NCBI GenBank assembly: GCA_964554665.1
Contig: CAZKPP010000010.1
Location: 1 to 49,517 of the forward strand
Source of the DNA: UBA3263 sp964554665
GTDB taxonomy: Bacteria; Bacteroidota; Bacteroidia; Bacteroidales; Muribaculaceae
Direction of reading: 5' to 3'
DNA length: 49,517 nucleotides
Numbering within the stretch: the first letter of the stretch is position 1; the number at the start of each line of letters is the position of its first letter. The position numbers and the translations under genes were made by a program. Shown here one piece after another: positions 15,853-23,903 of this stretch. The notes under the pieces were generated by a model. It saw only the letters and a list, made by a program, of their open reading frames with translations, was not told the DNA's origin and ran no database searches.

Positions 15853-16967
15853 AATTCAGCGAAGTTCCGGGCCACGCCGATGCCAAGCGGCGGCTTGTAG
15901 AAATGGTTCAACAGGGTCGCCTGCCCCATGCGCTGTTGATTTCCGGCCCCGTCGGTTCGGGTGAGGTAATGTTGGCGCGGGCTCTCGCACAGTATATACA
16001 TTGCACAGGCCGCTCGGCAACCGATGCCGACAGTTGCGGCGAGTGCCCGTCGTGTCGCCAGCATCAGTCGCTCAACCACGCCGACCTGCATTTCGCCTTC
16101 CCTATCCTCAAAAAAGGTACGGGCATAACCTTGTGTGAAGACTACTCGTCGCAATGGCGCGAAATGCTTGAGCAAGACCCTTGGATGGATTTTCGCCGCT
16201 GGCCCGAAATGTTGGGCAAACCCAACGGTCAGCCGGTAATCTACGTTGACGAAGCCGACGTGCTCCGCCGCAAGCTGTCGATGGCCGCACGTTCCGGCGA
16301 CCTCAACATCGCTTTTGTGTGGCTGCCCGAACGCATGAACGAGGCCACGGCCAACTCGCTGCTCAAGCTCATCGAAGAGCCCGAACCGGGGTCGATGTTC
16401 ATTATGGTGAGCAATTCGCCGGCCGACATTCTGCCCACTATCTACTCCCGCTGCCAGCGCATAGAGCTGCGGCGGCTGAGCGACGCCGAAGTGGCCGAAG
16501 TGATTGGCCGGGGCATGAACCCCGCCGACGCCATGGCTGCCGCGCATGTTGCCGAGGGCAACGTCATTGCCGCGCGCGACTCGCTGGGCAGTGCCATTTC
16601 AACCAAAAACCTCGACCTGTTCATGCAGCTGATGCGCCTGGCCTATCAGCGCCGCATCGCCGACCTGAAAACCTGGAGCGAAACCGTTGCCGCCATGGGC
16701 CGCGACAATATCTGCCGCTTTCTCGACTACTGCCAGCGCATGGTTCGCGAGAACTTTATCATGAACCTGAGGGTGCCGGAACTGAACTACCTTACGGCTG
16801 CCGAAAGCCAGTTCAGCTCGCGATTCTTTCCCTTTATCAACGAGCGCAACGTCGAAGGCCTCATCAAGGAGCTCAACGATGCCGAAACCGACATCCGCGG
16901 CAACGTGGGCGCCAAAATTGTTCTCTTTGACCTTGCCATAAAGGTTATTATGCTCCTTAAGGCCTGA
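15849..16967 (+). CDS. holB: DNA polymerase III delta' subunit
   Basis: 372 aa from ATG 15849, which overlaps the menA stop by 4 nt; the longer open frame from 15669 lies inside menA and is not used. Clamp-loader AAA+ protein: PGHADAKRRLVEMVQQGRLP, a Walker A-like loop GPVGSGEVMLARAL with Glu39 where Lys is expected, zinc-binding cysteines (CTGR...CGECPSCRQH, about residues 56-77), VYVDEAD-like IYVDEADVL, and sensor 1 NSLLKLIEEPEPGSMFIMVS ending in SRCQRI. A degenerate P-loop is normal for delta', which does not hydrolyse ATP in E. coli. The C-terminal part is helical. Confidence 0.9.
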   Translation: MKFSEVPGHADAKRRLVEMVQQGRLPHALLISGPVGSGEVMLARALAQYIHCTGRSATDADSCGECPSCRQHQSLNHADLHFAFPILKKGTGITLCEDYSSQWREMLEQDPWMDFRRWPEMLGKPNGQPVIYVDEADVLRRKLSMAARSGDLNIAFVWLPERMNEATANSLLKLIEEPEPGSMFIMVSNSPADILPTIYSRCQRIELRRLSDAEVAEVIGRGMNPADAMAAAHVAEGNVIAARDSLGSAISTKNLDLFMQLMRLAYQRRIADLKTWSETVAAMGRDNICRFLDYCQRMVRENFIMNLRVPELNYLTAAESQFSSRFFPFINERNVEGLIKELNDAETDIRGNVGAKIVLFDLAIKVIMLLKA

Positions 16968-16968
16968 T

Positions 16969-19926
16969 ATGCACGAATTTCTGAATTCCATAGCCCGCGT
17001 ATATGCCACCGACCCACAGGTCAGGAGCTACACGTTTGTGTTTCCCAACGTTCGCTCGCGCACATATTTCCAGCAAACTCTCGCCGGATATATGGGTGTT
17101 GAGCCGGAGAGCATAAAATCATTGTTTCTGACCCTGGCGCAGCTCGTCGAACAGGGGTGCGAAATGAAAATCGCCCCAAAGGAGCGGCTGCTCTTTATAT
17201 TATATAAGGCGTATTGCAACGTGCGCAGGCATATGGGACTCGAACCGGAGGCGTTTGACCGCTTCCGCTTCTGGGGCGGAATGATTCTGAGCGACTTCAA
17301 CGACGTTGACCGCTATCTGGCCGACCCGGTGCAGCTTTTTCGCAACGTTGGCGACTCCAAGGAAATTCAGGCTTTCTATCTGACTCCCGAACAGGAAGAA
17401 CTAATAAAAACCTATTGGCGCGCCGACCCCTACTGGCAGTCAGCATTCGAGCATCGCGACCGCCTGAAGGAGCTCCCTTTCTGGAACCACATATCGCGCC
17501 GAGGCGAACCGGCCAAGAAATTCACCCAGCTTTGGGCGATGCTCGGCGAACTATATGTTGAATTCCGCAAACTTCTTGCCAAGACAAACGAATGTTATCC
17601 GGGCATGGCCTACCGCGCGGTGGCGGAGAGATTGCTGCGCGGCGACAGGCTTCCGTTCAATCCGCGCCTCTACGTTTTCATAGGCTTTAACCGGCTCAGC
17701 CATGCCGAACACGCGATTTTCCGCGAGTTGCAGCGCGCCGGAATGGCACATTTTTACTGGGACTATGACCCGGCGCTGATGAACCACCGCGGCGCAAACA
17801 CCGCGGGGCGCTTCATTTCAACCTACGTCAAAGACTTCAGCACCTGCAATCCGGAAGTCAGGATTCCGCTCCGTCCCGCAGCCCACTCGGTAGAGATTAT
17901 CGCAGTTCCGGGCGCCGCCGCCCAGGCGCAGATAGCGGCCAAGTTCCTTAGCGGCGATGAAACGGCAGTGGTTATTGCCGATGCAGAAATGCTCGTGCCT
18001 ACCGTGTCGGCGATTCCCGAAGAATATGAGCGGATAAACGTTACCATGGGCTATCCGCTGCGCTTCTCGGCTCTGGTTCAGCTGATTTCGCAGCTCATAA
18101 AAATGCAGCAGCGCGTCAGCTACGATTCGGCCGGAAGAGCCATCTTTTTCCACGACGACGTTGCCGAGCTGGTCAAGCACCCGGCCGTGCAAGGGGCGTT
18201 TCCCGAAGCCGCGGCGGGTTTGGTGCCACACATGCGCGCCCACCGTCTTTTCAACCTGACCCTCGATGACCTCTCTGCGGATTTCGACTGCCTGCGCCCG
18301 CTGCTCGGCTCGGTTGGTGCCGATGCTGATGCGCAAGAGGTTGCGGAGTATATGAACACCTTGCTCGACTATGTTAGCGACAACGGCATGATAGAGGGCA
18401 TCGACACAGTTGCCTTTGACCGGGTTCGGGAACTGATTGCCAACCTGTCGGCCTGGTCAAACGAATATGGCGTCAAGGCCGACAAGCGCACACTGCTCGA
18501 CATGCTCGAACACTCGCTGATAGAAACCACAGTGCCGATGGAGGGCGAATCGTTTGAAGCCATTCAGGTTATGGGTGTGCTTGAAACCCGAGCGCTCGGC
18601 TATACAAACGTGGTGATGCTCTCCATGACCGATGCGAACTTTCCGGGAGCCGACGGCAGCCGCTCCTTTATTCCCGAGTCGCTGCGCAGGGCCTACGGAT
18701 TGCCCACGCGCGACCACGCCGAGGCCGACTCGGCCTATCATTTCTACCGCATATTGTCGTGGGCGCGCTCGCTGACGCTGATCTACGACGCCCGCTGCGG
18801 AGCCATGAGAACCGGCCAGCCGAGCCGCTATCTTACGCAGCTTCTGCATGGCAACTTCCCCGGAGTCAGGGTCAGCAGCCGCGTTGTAGGCTTCGCGCCG
18901 CCGGAGCTGTCGGCCGAATCCACATCAGACGGCTCGCTGTCGAAAACCTTTTTGCTCGACCGGCTCAACGCATATCTCAACCCCGAAGAAATCGAAAATT
19001 CGGCCCTGTCGGCATCGGCGCTGAAAACTTATCTCAACTGCCCCAAGGAATTTTTCCTTGAAAAGATTCTGAGGCTGTCGCCCCCCGACCCCATAGACCG
19101 CGAAACCTCGGCGGCCGACCATGGCAACGTGGTTCACCAAACCGCCGAGCGAGTCTACAACTATTTCCTTGAAACTCAAGGCGGCTGCGTTACGCGCCAA
19201 GACCTCGACTCGCTCCTTGCCGGAGGCTTCGACGGCCTGCTGGAGCGCGAGCTGACCCGCGCGGTAAACGTTAACATGCTCTTTGTTAAGCCCGAACTCG
19301 ACAACGGTGAGGAAAATCCGAAAATCTATACGCCGATAACCTCGGGCGAAGAGATTTTCTACATCGACGGCCTCCGCCGCGAACTGCATTCGCTGTTTCG
19401 CCGCGAATCAACCCCGCTGACCATTGTTGCCACAGAAAAGAACTATCGCTTTCCGCTGAAAGTGGGCCCAGGGCGGACTCTGAACTTCAACATGTTTATT
19501 GACCGCATCGACCGCATTGAGGAAAACGGCAAATCTATCGTCCGCATTATCGACTATAAGAGCGGCAACGACCAGACGGCGTTTTCGTCGGTCGACTCGC
19601 TGTTTGAGGTAGGCAGACACGACCTGCCTAAAGCTATTTTCCAGCTTTTGGTTTACTGCGAGGCCTATCATCAGATTACAGGCACTCCGCGCGAGGAAAT
19701 CCGCCCCATGATTTTTAAAATCAAGCAGATGGACGCGCCCGATTTTCCGCTGCTCGACTATGCAAAAAAGCCGCTCGAAAACTACGCGCAGGTCGCCGAT
19801 GATTTCCGAGAGCACTTTGCAGGCTTAATCGACGAGATTTTCGACCCTGCCCTACGCGCACCCATGGCCGAAAACGACGCCAACTGCCGCTACTGCAAAC
19901 TCAAAACCAAGCTTTGCCGCTATTGA
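16969..19926 (+). CDS. AddB-like PD-(D/E)XK nuclease / inactive helicase
   Basis: 985 aa. Predicted subunit of a RecBCD/AddAB-type double-strand-break repair nuclease. The N-terminal two thirds resembles a UvrD-like helicase fold but no Walker A is visible, as in Bacteroidota AddB relatives. The last ~330 residues are the Cas4/AddB-like nuclease: SALKTYLNCPKEFFLEKILR (about 690-710), RELHSLFRR, and the catalytic strand RIDRIEENGKS..VRIIDYKSGN (about 846-868, Asp and Asp-Tyr-Lys). Four Cys that could hold an Fe-S cluster are present: NCPKE upstream and NCRYCKLKTKLC at the extreme C-terminus. It begins 1 nt after the holB stop. A helicase AddA partner is not in the window. Confidence 0.85.
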   Translation: MHEFLNSIARVYATDPQVRSYTFVFPNVRSRTYFQQTLAGYMGVEPESIKSLFLTLAQLVEQGCEMKIAPKERLLFILYKAYCNVRRHMGLEPEAFDRFRFWGGMILSDFNDVDRYLADPVQLFRNVGDSKEIQAFYLTPEQEELIKTYWRADPYWQSAFEHRDRLKELPFWNHISRRGEPAKKFTQLWAMLGELYVEFRKLLAKTNECYPGMAYRAVAERLLRGDRLPFNPRLYVFIGFNRLSHAEHAIFRELQRAGMAHFYWDYDPALMNHRGANTAGRFISTYVKDFSTCNPEVRIPLRPAAHSVEIIAVPGAAAQAQIAAKFLSGDETAVVIADAEMLVPTVSAIPEEYERINVTMGYPLRFSALVQLISQLIKMQQRVSYDSAGRAIFFHDDVAELVKHPAVQGAFPEAAAGLVPHMRAHRLFNLTLDDLSADFDCLRPLLGSVGADADAQEVAEYMNTLLDYVSDNGMIEGIDTVAFDRVRELIANLSAWSNEYGVKADKRTLLDMLEHSLIETTVPMEGESFEAIQVMGVLETRALGYTNVVMLSMTDANFPGADGSRSFIPESLRRAYGLPTRDHAEADSAYHFYRILSWARSLTLIYDARCGAMRTGQPSRYLTQLLHGNFPGVRVSSRVVGFAPPELSAESTSDGSLSKTFLLDRLNAYLNPEEIENSALSASALKTYLNCPKEFFLEKILRLSPPDPIDRETSAADHGNVVHQTAERVYNYFLETQGGCVTRQDLDSLLAGGFDGLLERELTRAVNVNMLFVKPELDNGEENPKIYTPITSGEEIFYIDGLRRELHSLFRRESTPLTIVATEKNYRFPLKVGPGRTLNFNMFIDRIDRIEENGKSIVRIIDYKSGNDQTAFSSVDSLFEVGRHDLPKAIFQLLVYCEAYHQITGTPREEIRPMIFKIKQMDAPDFPLLDYAKKPLENYAQVADDFREHFAGLIDEIFDPALRAPMAENDANCRYCKLKTKLCRY

Positions 19927-19929
19927 GCC

Positions 19930-20985
19930 GTGGCCGGACTATATATTCATATTCCGTACTGCCGGGCCAAATGCTCGTATTGCGACTTCTATTCCGGGCC
20001 GCTGCGGCTGTTTGACCCGCAGACCTATTTTCAGGCTATCGACCGCGAGCTGCAGGCGCGCCGCGGCGAAGTCGGTGAATTTCAAACGGTTTATATCGGC
20101 GGAGGAACGCCCAGCGCCATTGACCCATGCTATCTTGCGCCATACCTCGCAATGGCCGACGGCGAACGGACCGTTGAGGTTAACCCCGACGACGTTACGC
20201 CGGCGCTGGCCGAGGGGCTGCTCCGTGCCGGAGCGAACCGGGTCAGCATGGGGGTGCAGTCGCTGGTCGATTCAGAGCTCAAAGCCATAGGCCGGCGCCA
20301 CAACGCCGCCACCGCCCGGCGCGCGTTCGACACCCTGCGCAGCGCCGGTTTCACCAACATTTCGCTCGACCTGATTTACGGCCTGCCGGGCCAGTCGCTC
20401 GACAGCTGGCGCCGCTCGCTCGCGCAGCTGCTCGAATGGGAGCCCGAGCACCTGTCGGCCTACATACTTTCCTACGAAGAGGGCACCCTGATTACCTCGC
20501 GGCTCAATTCCGGTAAAATCTGCGAGGCAACTGACGAGCTGATCGAGCAGATGTATGACCACCTCTGCACGGCGACCTCCGACGCCGGCTTCGCCCACTA
20601 CGAAATTTCAAACTTTGCCCGTCCCGGCATGGAGGCCCGGCATAACTCCGCATATTGGAACCTGACGTCCTATCTTGGTCTTGGCCCCGGGGCACACTCG
20701 TTCGACGGCCACGTGCGTCGCGAAAATCCCGCCAACCTCAAGGAGTATCTCGCCGCCCCCGAAACCTTTGCCCGAATCGAGGAAGAAACCGACAATAACC
20801 GCTTCAACGACCGGCTGATTACCGCCCTGCGAACCGCCGAGGGCATTGCCGAAAGCGCCTTCACCCCCGCCGAACTCGCCATTGCCCGCCGCTTGCTCGT
20901 TCCCGCCTCAAGGCCCGGGCAGTTGCGCATTGCCGAGCGCGACTGGCTTCTCTCCAACTCCATTCTGCTCGATCTGCTTCGCTAA
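19930..20985 (+). CDS. hemW: Radical SAM protein HemW (coproporphyrinogen oxidase-like)
   Basis: 351 aa from a GTG at 19930, 3 nt after the previous stop. Radical SAM domain: IHIPYCRAKCSYCDFYS with CxxxCxxC at residues 11, 15 and 18, GGGTPSAI (about 57-64), VNPDDVT, GANRVSMGVQSL and LDLIYGLPGQSLDSW. The C-terminal HemW region carries HYEISNFARPGMEARHNSAYW and LGLGPGAHSF. HemW proteins are heme chaperones or relatives rather than true HemN. Last gene of the operon that starts at hflX; the 3' side is a 320-nt spacer without a gene but with a promoter and structured leader. Confidence 0.9.
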   Translation: MAGLYIHIPYCRAKCSYCDFYSGPLRLFDPQTYFQAIDRELQARRGEVGEFQTVYIGGGTPSAIDPCYLAPYLAMADGERTVEVNPDDVTPALAEGLLRAGANRVSMGVQSLVDSELKAIGRRHNAATARRAFDTLRSAGFTNISLDLIYGLPGQSLDSWRRSLAQLLEWEPEHLSAYILSYEEGTLITSRLNSGKICEATDELIEQMYDHLCTATSDAGFAHYEISNFARPGMEARHNSAYWNLTSYLGLGPGAHSFDGHVRRENPANLKEYLAAPETFARIEEETDNNRFNDRLITALRTAEGIAESAFTPAELAIARRLLVPASRPGQLRIAERDWLLSNSILLDLLR

Positions 20986-21045
20986 CACCATTTTTACGAA
21001 AAAACAGCCGTGCTGTCTCGGTTTTTGAGACACCATGGCCGTAAC

Positions 21046-21076
21046 TTTGCGGTATAAATAATTTTTCGTAACTTTG
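21046..21076 (+). promoter_or_regulatory. Promoter of the macro-like gene island
   Basis: TAACTTTG at 21069-21076 with TTTG at 21046-21049 (19-nt spacer). A second TAACTTTG box (21042-21049) overlaps this -33 box and may be a second start site 27 nt upstream. Confidence 0.75.
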
Positions 21077-21081
21077 CATCA

Positions 21082-21262
21082 GTCAAGAGTGACAACATTT
21101 TGGAATAAAGAAAGTGCTTCTAACTTGAAGAATCGCCAAATTTTTGATAGTACATCGAAGCATAGCTTGAATAGCTCATACATCAATGGGCTGTTCATCT
21201 GTGTGTATGTACAAGCGTTTGGCGATGCTTTCAAGTTAACACAGGTGGCAGCCCATTTTCTA
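21082..21262 (+). ncRNA. Structured 5' leader C (bipartite helix plus pseudoknot)
   Basis: Non-coding, between the promoter and the gene at 21307. Two perfect helices stack: 21121-21129 with 21230-21238 (TAACTTGAA/TTCAAGTTA, 9 bp) and 21132-21140 with 21218-21226 (ATCGCCAAA/TTTGGCGAT, 9 bp). Inside their loop GGGCTG (21188-21193) and CTGTGT (21199-21204) can pair with CAGCCC (21249-21254) and ACACAG (21239-21244) beyond the helix, giving a pseudoknot, followed by a U-rich run. The layout parallels elements A and B, and short stretches (GATAG, CATACAT, AAGCG) recur in order. Whether it is one family with them is uncertain. 20986-21041 shows nothing further. Confidence 0.55.
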
Positions 21263-21306
21263 TATATTAACTCAAGTAACAAAAAAACTCTTTATAAAAT
21301 ATAATC

Positions 21307-22491
21307 ATGGCCTTTAAAACAACTCCTCCAAAAGTGACCAAACTCTCAAAATGTGAGATATTTGTGTTCGGCAGTAACCTACAAGGACAACACCATGGAG
21401 GTGCTGCACGAATTGCCTACAAACAGTTCGGTGCCGAATGGGGAACAGGTGTAGGCCCAACGGGACAATGTTACGCTATTCCCACTATGTTTGACTCCGT
21501 TGAGAACATAAAGCCGTATGTCGACGATTTTATTGCTTACGCAAAGGCCCACCCTAACAATCGCTTTCTTGTGACTCGCTTAGGATGTGGCATTGCCGGT
21601 TTTAACGACGAACAGATTGCGCCACTATTTGAAGAGGCCTTTGACCTGCCGAATGTGCATCTGCCGGAAGAATGGCGTGATATTATTTTTCTTCCGCGAT
21701 TTATCGACGCATACTGCGGATGCCCTCCAACTCCGAAGGAATCGGTGAAAATACCGGGAGCTATTAACGAAAATGACCTTGTTACTCTCTGCAAGAAATA
21801 TAAATACCTCATAGGCACAGGAATTAAAAATGTTCCTATGCCAAAAATTACCATTCGCTATGTCATTGACAATGACCGATTCGGGTATGCAAAATTTGGC
21901 GACTTCTTTTTCCTCACTCCATCAGACCTTTATGTATGGACCCGCGATAAAGAATTTCAGGAGGAGCATAATCAAGACATTGTGGAAGCATATTTTGACG
22001 ACGAATGCACCAATCGTGGTTTCTGTCATAGGGTCATATTTGCCGGAGTTCAGACTCCATATTGCGATTCTAACGATAGCCCGATTTACACGGGCGATGT
22101 ACTGCGCGTAGCTACCGACGGCCTTGGTAATAATAAAAATATAAGCGACGAAGATTTTCTGAAATACTCGTACGTGCATGCATTCGGCACCCTCGGCGAA
22201 AATACCGACGACCGCTCAGCACGGTATTGCTTTCCTCTTGACAACCACTGTATAACTCCCGATATGGTAAGCCGCTGGGAACGAGTAGGCACAGTTTTTT
22301 ATCAACTTGACCAAAACGAAATTCACCCGCCCGTGGCTAATAGATGCTTCTATTTTCAAGATTGCCGTGGCGGCGGTCCGTCTGTGGAAGAAAAGCTTAT
22401 AATGGCTCGTTTCACGCCTAATTTCGACCAAGAAACGTGGAAGTATCAGGCACTTGACATTCTCGGCTGCGAAGACTATAACTGGAAATAA
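21307..22491 (+). CDS. A1S_2505-like / macro-type protein with YopX-like C-terminus
   Basis: 394 aa. The N-terminal ~130 residues match a widespread phage-associated family (FVFGSNLQGQHHGGAARIAY, GPTGQCYAIPT, NNRFLVTRLGCGIAGFNDEQ, VHLPEEW), related in look to macrodomains that bind ADP-ribose, though binding is not proven. After a helical linker the C-terminal region has a YopX-like segment (RVIFAGVQTPYCDSNDSPIY, then TGDVLRV...WERVGTVF), also known from phage proteins. No signal peptide or membrane segment. It is preceded by structured leader C and followed after 27 nt by a PD-(D/E)XK-like protein, forming a two-gene accessory unit. Function unknown; phage-related or defence-related role is inference. 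Confidence 0.6.
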   Translation: MAFKTTPPKVTKLSKCEIFVFGSNLQGQHHGGAARIAYKQFGAEWGTGVGPTGQCYAIPTMFDSVENIKPYVDDFIAYAKAHPNNRFLVTRLGCGIAGFNDEQIAPLFEEAFDLPNVHLPEEWRDIIFLPRFIDAYCGCPPTPKESVKIPGAINENDLVTLCKKYKYLIGTGIKNVPMPKITIRYVIDNDRFGYAKFGDFFFLTPSDLYVWTRDKEFQEEHNQDIVEAYFDDECTNRGFCHRVIFAGVQTPYCDSNDSPIYTGDVLRVATDGLGNNKNISDEDFLKYSYVHAFGTLGENTDDRSARYCFPLDNHCITPDMVSRWERVGTVFYQLDQNEIHPPVANRCFYFQDCRGGGPSVEEKLIMARFTPNFDQETWKYQALDILGCEDYNWK

Positions 22492-22518
22492 TTTCAATAA
22501 TCATAAAAATTTTGTTCT

Positions 22519-23745
22519 ATGGATCAATTATCAAAACAATCATTGGGCAGCTGCGGCGAATTTGAGGTTTTATCCCGCCTGTCACTTCAAGGCTTTGAGG
22601 CCTGCATTTCAAACATGACGAAAAATAACTTCAAGGGAGTAGATATTTTTTGCCAAAACCCTGAAACCGGCGAAGTAGTTGGCATTCAGGTCAAGACTTC
22701 AACCAAAAAGATATTCCCAGTGGGATTGACAATTGGCGATATTCGTCGCGGCGACTGGCAAACGAAAATTAAAGGCCCCTGGGTTTTTGTGCACGTTTCC
22801 GGCACCGCTATAAATCCCGACTTCAGATTCTTTATTCTTTCGCATCACGAAATGATAGATATGATCGGAGTTACCCACGACTGGTATATCAACAAATGGG
22901 AACGGAAGAAAGAGCTGTCAGACAACGGAGTTGTTTGCGTTTCAATGGATTGGCTTCTAAAAAAAGACGAAAAGGCAAAACCCAATGTCCACCCCGAATG
23001 CATCATACCCCTGACCGAATCCGCCGAAAACCAATGGCAAAAACTCTGGAACAACGGTGTAAAGCCATACATCGGGAAAGTAATACACAGAATGACTGTC
23101 CCGGATATGGAAATCACCGTCGATAAAGAAGGTAAAAGCATTAAAATCTTCTCACCTGAAGAAATACAGGAAGTTAAAGAACTTATACAAAATGAACTTG
23201 GGTTCAAAGCACAAGATGTGGTTCTTAGAACAGTTAAGAACTCGACTGCCCAATATCTAATATTTGATATCGATGACAGACATTATGTAGTAAGATTCGC
23301 CGATCATACATACGCAATCCCGGCAGGTGAAAATTGCATATTATTAAGCAACCGATATGAATATAGAGTTAATGGTCTGAATTTTATTATTGAACCGTCC
23401 TTGTATCGTTTCACCTCAGAAGATATTGTCAATTCGATAAAAGGTACGGAAAAATGGTATAAACACTTTAATTCCAAAGAAAATATAGCAAAAATAAAAC
23501 GCTTCGTAAATGAGTATGTGAATAAAGAAGAAATGTTAGATATTTATTGCAATTCCTGCGAAAAATCTGATTGGAATGGCATGTTTGAGGACTTTATGGT
23601 TTACCCCAGTACGTTTGGCATGGAATTAGCATCCTACTATATAGATGAGAATAATATAGATGAGAATAATTTAACCGTAGATGAATATGATTGTTTATTC
23701 ACCGCCCTCAGTAGCATCATGGAGCGAGAATTGGAAACAATCTAA
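22519..23745 (+). CDS. PD-(D/E)XK-like (restriction-endonuclease fold) protein of unknown role
   Basis: 408 aa. The N-terminal domain has the layout of an endonuclease-like fold: CGEFEVLSRLSLQGFEA (Glu in the first helix), KGVDIFCQNP (Asp) and GIQVKTSTKK (Q-x-K), about residues 12-70. Related group names include DUF4365-type proteins. The rest (about 150-408) is not recognised; it contains EIQEVKELIQNELGFKAQ and VNSIKGTEKWYKHF segments. The coding DNA becomes clearly more AT-rich after about 23150, so the two halves may have different origins. Co-directional with the macro-like gene 27 nt upstream; a strong terminator follows. Nuclease activity is inferred from motifs only. Confidence 0.6.
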   Translation: MDQLSKQSLGSCGEFEVLSRLSLQGFEACISNMTKNNFKGVDIFCQNPETGEVVGIQVKTSTKKIFPVGLTIGDIRRGDWQTKIKGPWVFVHVSGTAINPDFRFFILSHHEMIDMIGVTHDWYINKWERKKELSDNGVVCVSMDWLLKKDEKAKPNVHPECIIPLTESAENQWQKLWNNGVKPYIGKVIHRMTVPDMEITVDKEGKSIKIFSPEEIQEVKELIQNELGFKAQDVVLRTVKNSTAQYLIFDIDDRHYVVRFADHTYAIPAGENCILLSNRYEYRVNGLNFIIEPSLYRFTSEDIVNSIKGTEKWYKHFNSKENIAKIKRFVNEYVNKEEMLDIYCNSCEKSDWNGMFEDFMVYPSTFGMELASYYIDENNIDENNLTVDEYDCLFTALSSIMERELETI

Positions 23746-23779
23746 CCCGAACTGATAGTATCCTACATCCAAACCTTTC

Positions 23780-23836
23780 CCGACACTCGCAAATGAAGCA
23801 ACCGAGACCACTTCATTTGCCGGTGTCGGTTTTATT
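23780..23836 (+). terminator. Intrinsic terminator of the accessory island
   Basis: CCGACAC (23780-23786) and GCAAATGAAG (23789-23798) pair with GTGTCGG (23823-23829) and CTTCATTTGC (23811-23820) around a 12-nt loop; TTTTATT follows. 34 nt after the stop of the PD-(D/E)XK-like gene. Confidence 0.85.
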
Positions 23837-23886
23837 GGTTTAAGGGTAAGGGAGGGTGATGGGTTGCGGGGGTCGGGGAAATTTTG

Positions 23887-23894
23887 TATATTTG
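23887..23894 (+). promoter_or_regulatory. -7 box of the cotH-like gene
   Basis: TATATTTG, ending 9 nt before the ATG at 23904. No strong -33 box. Confidence 0.5.
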
Positions 23895-23903
23895 CGGGCA
23901 GCT

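Noticed and set aside
15945..15990. Broken Walker A (Lys to Glu) in holB as a loss-of-function mutation
   Set aside because: Degenerate P-loops are normal in delta' subunits, which act without hydrolysing ATP.
21074..21304. 76-aa plus and 67-aa minus frames over leader C
   Set aside because: Both cover the perfect long-range helices; the plus frame would start at the -7 box. A structured leader explains the sequence better.
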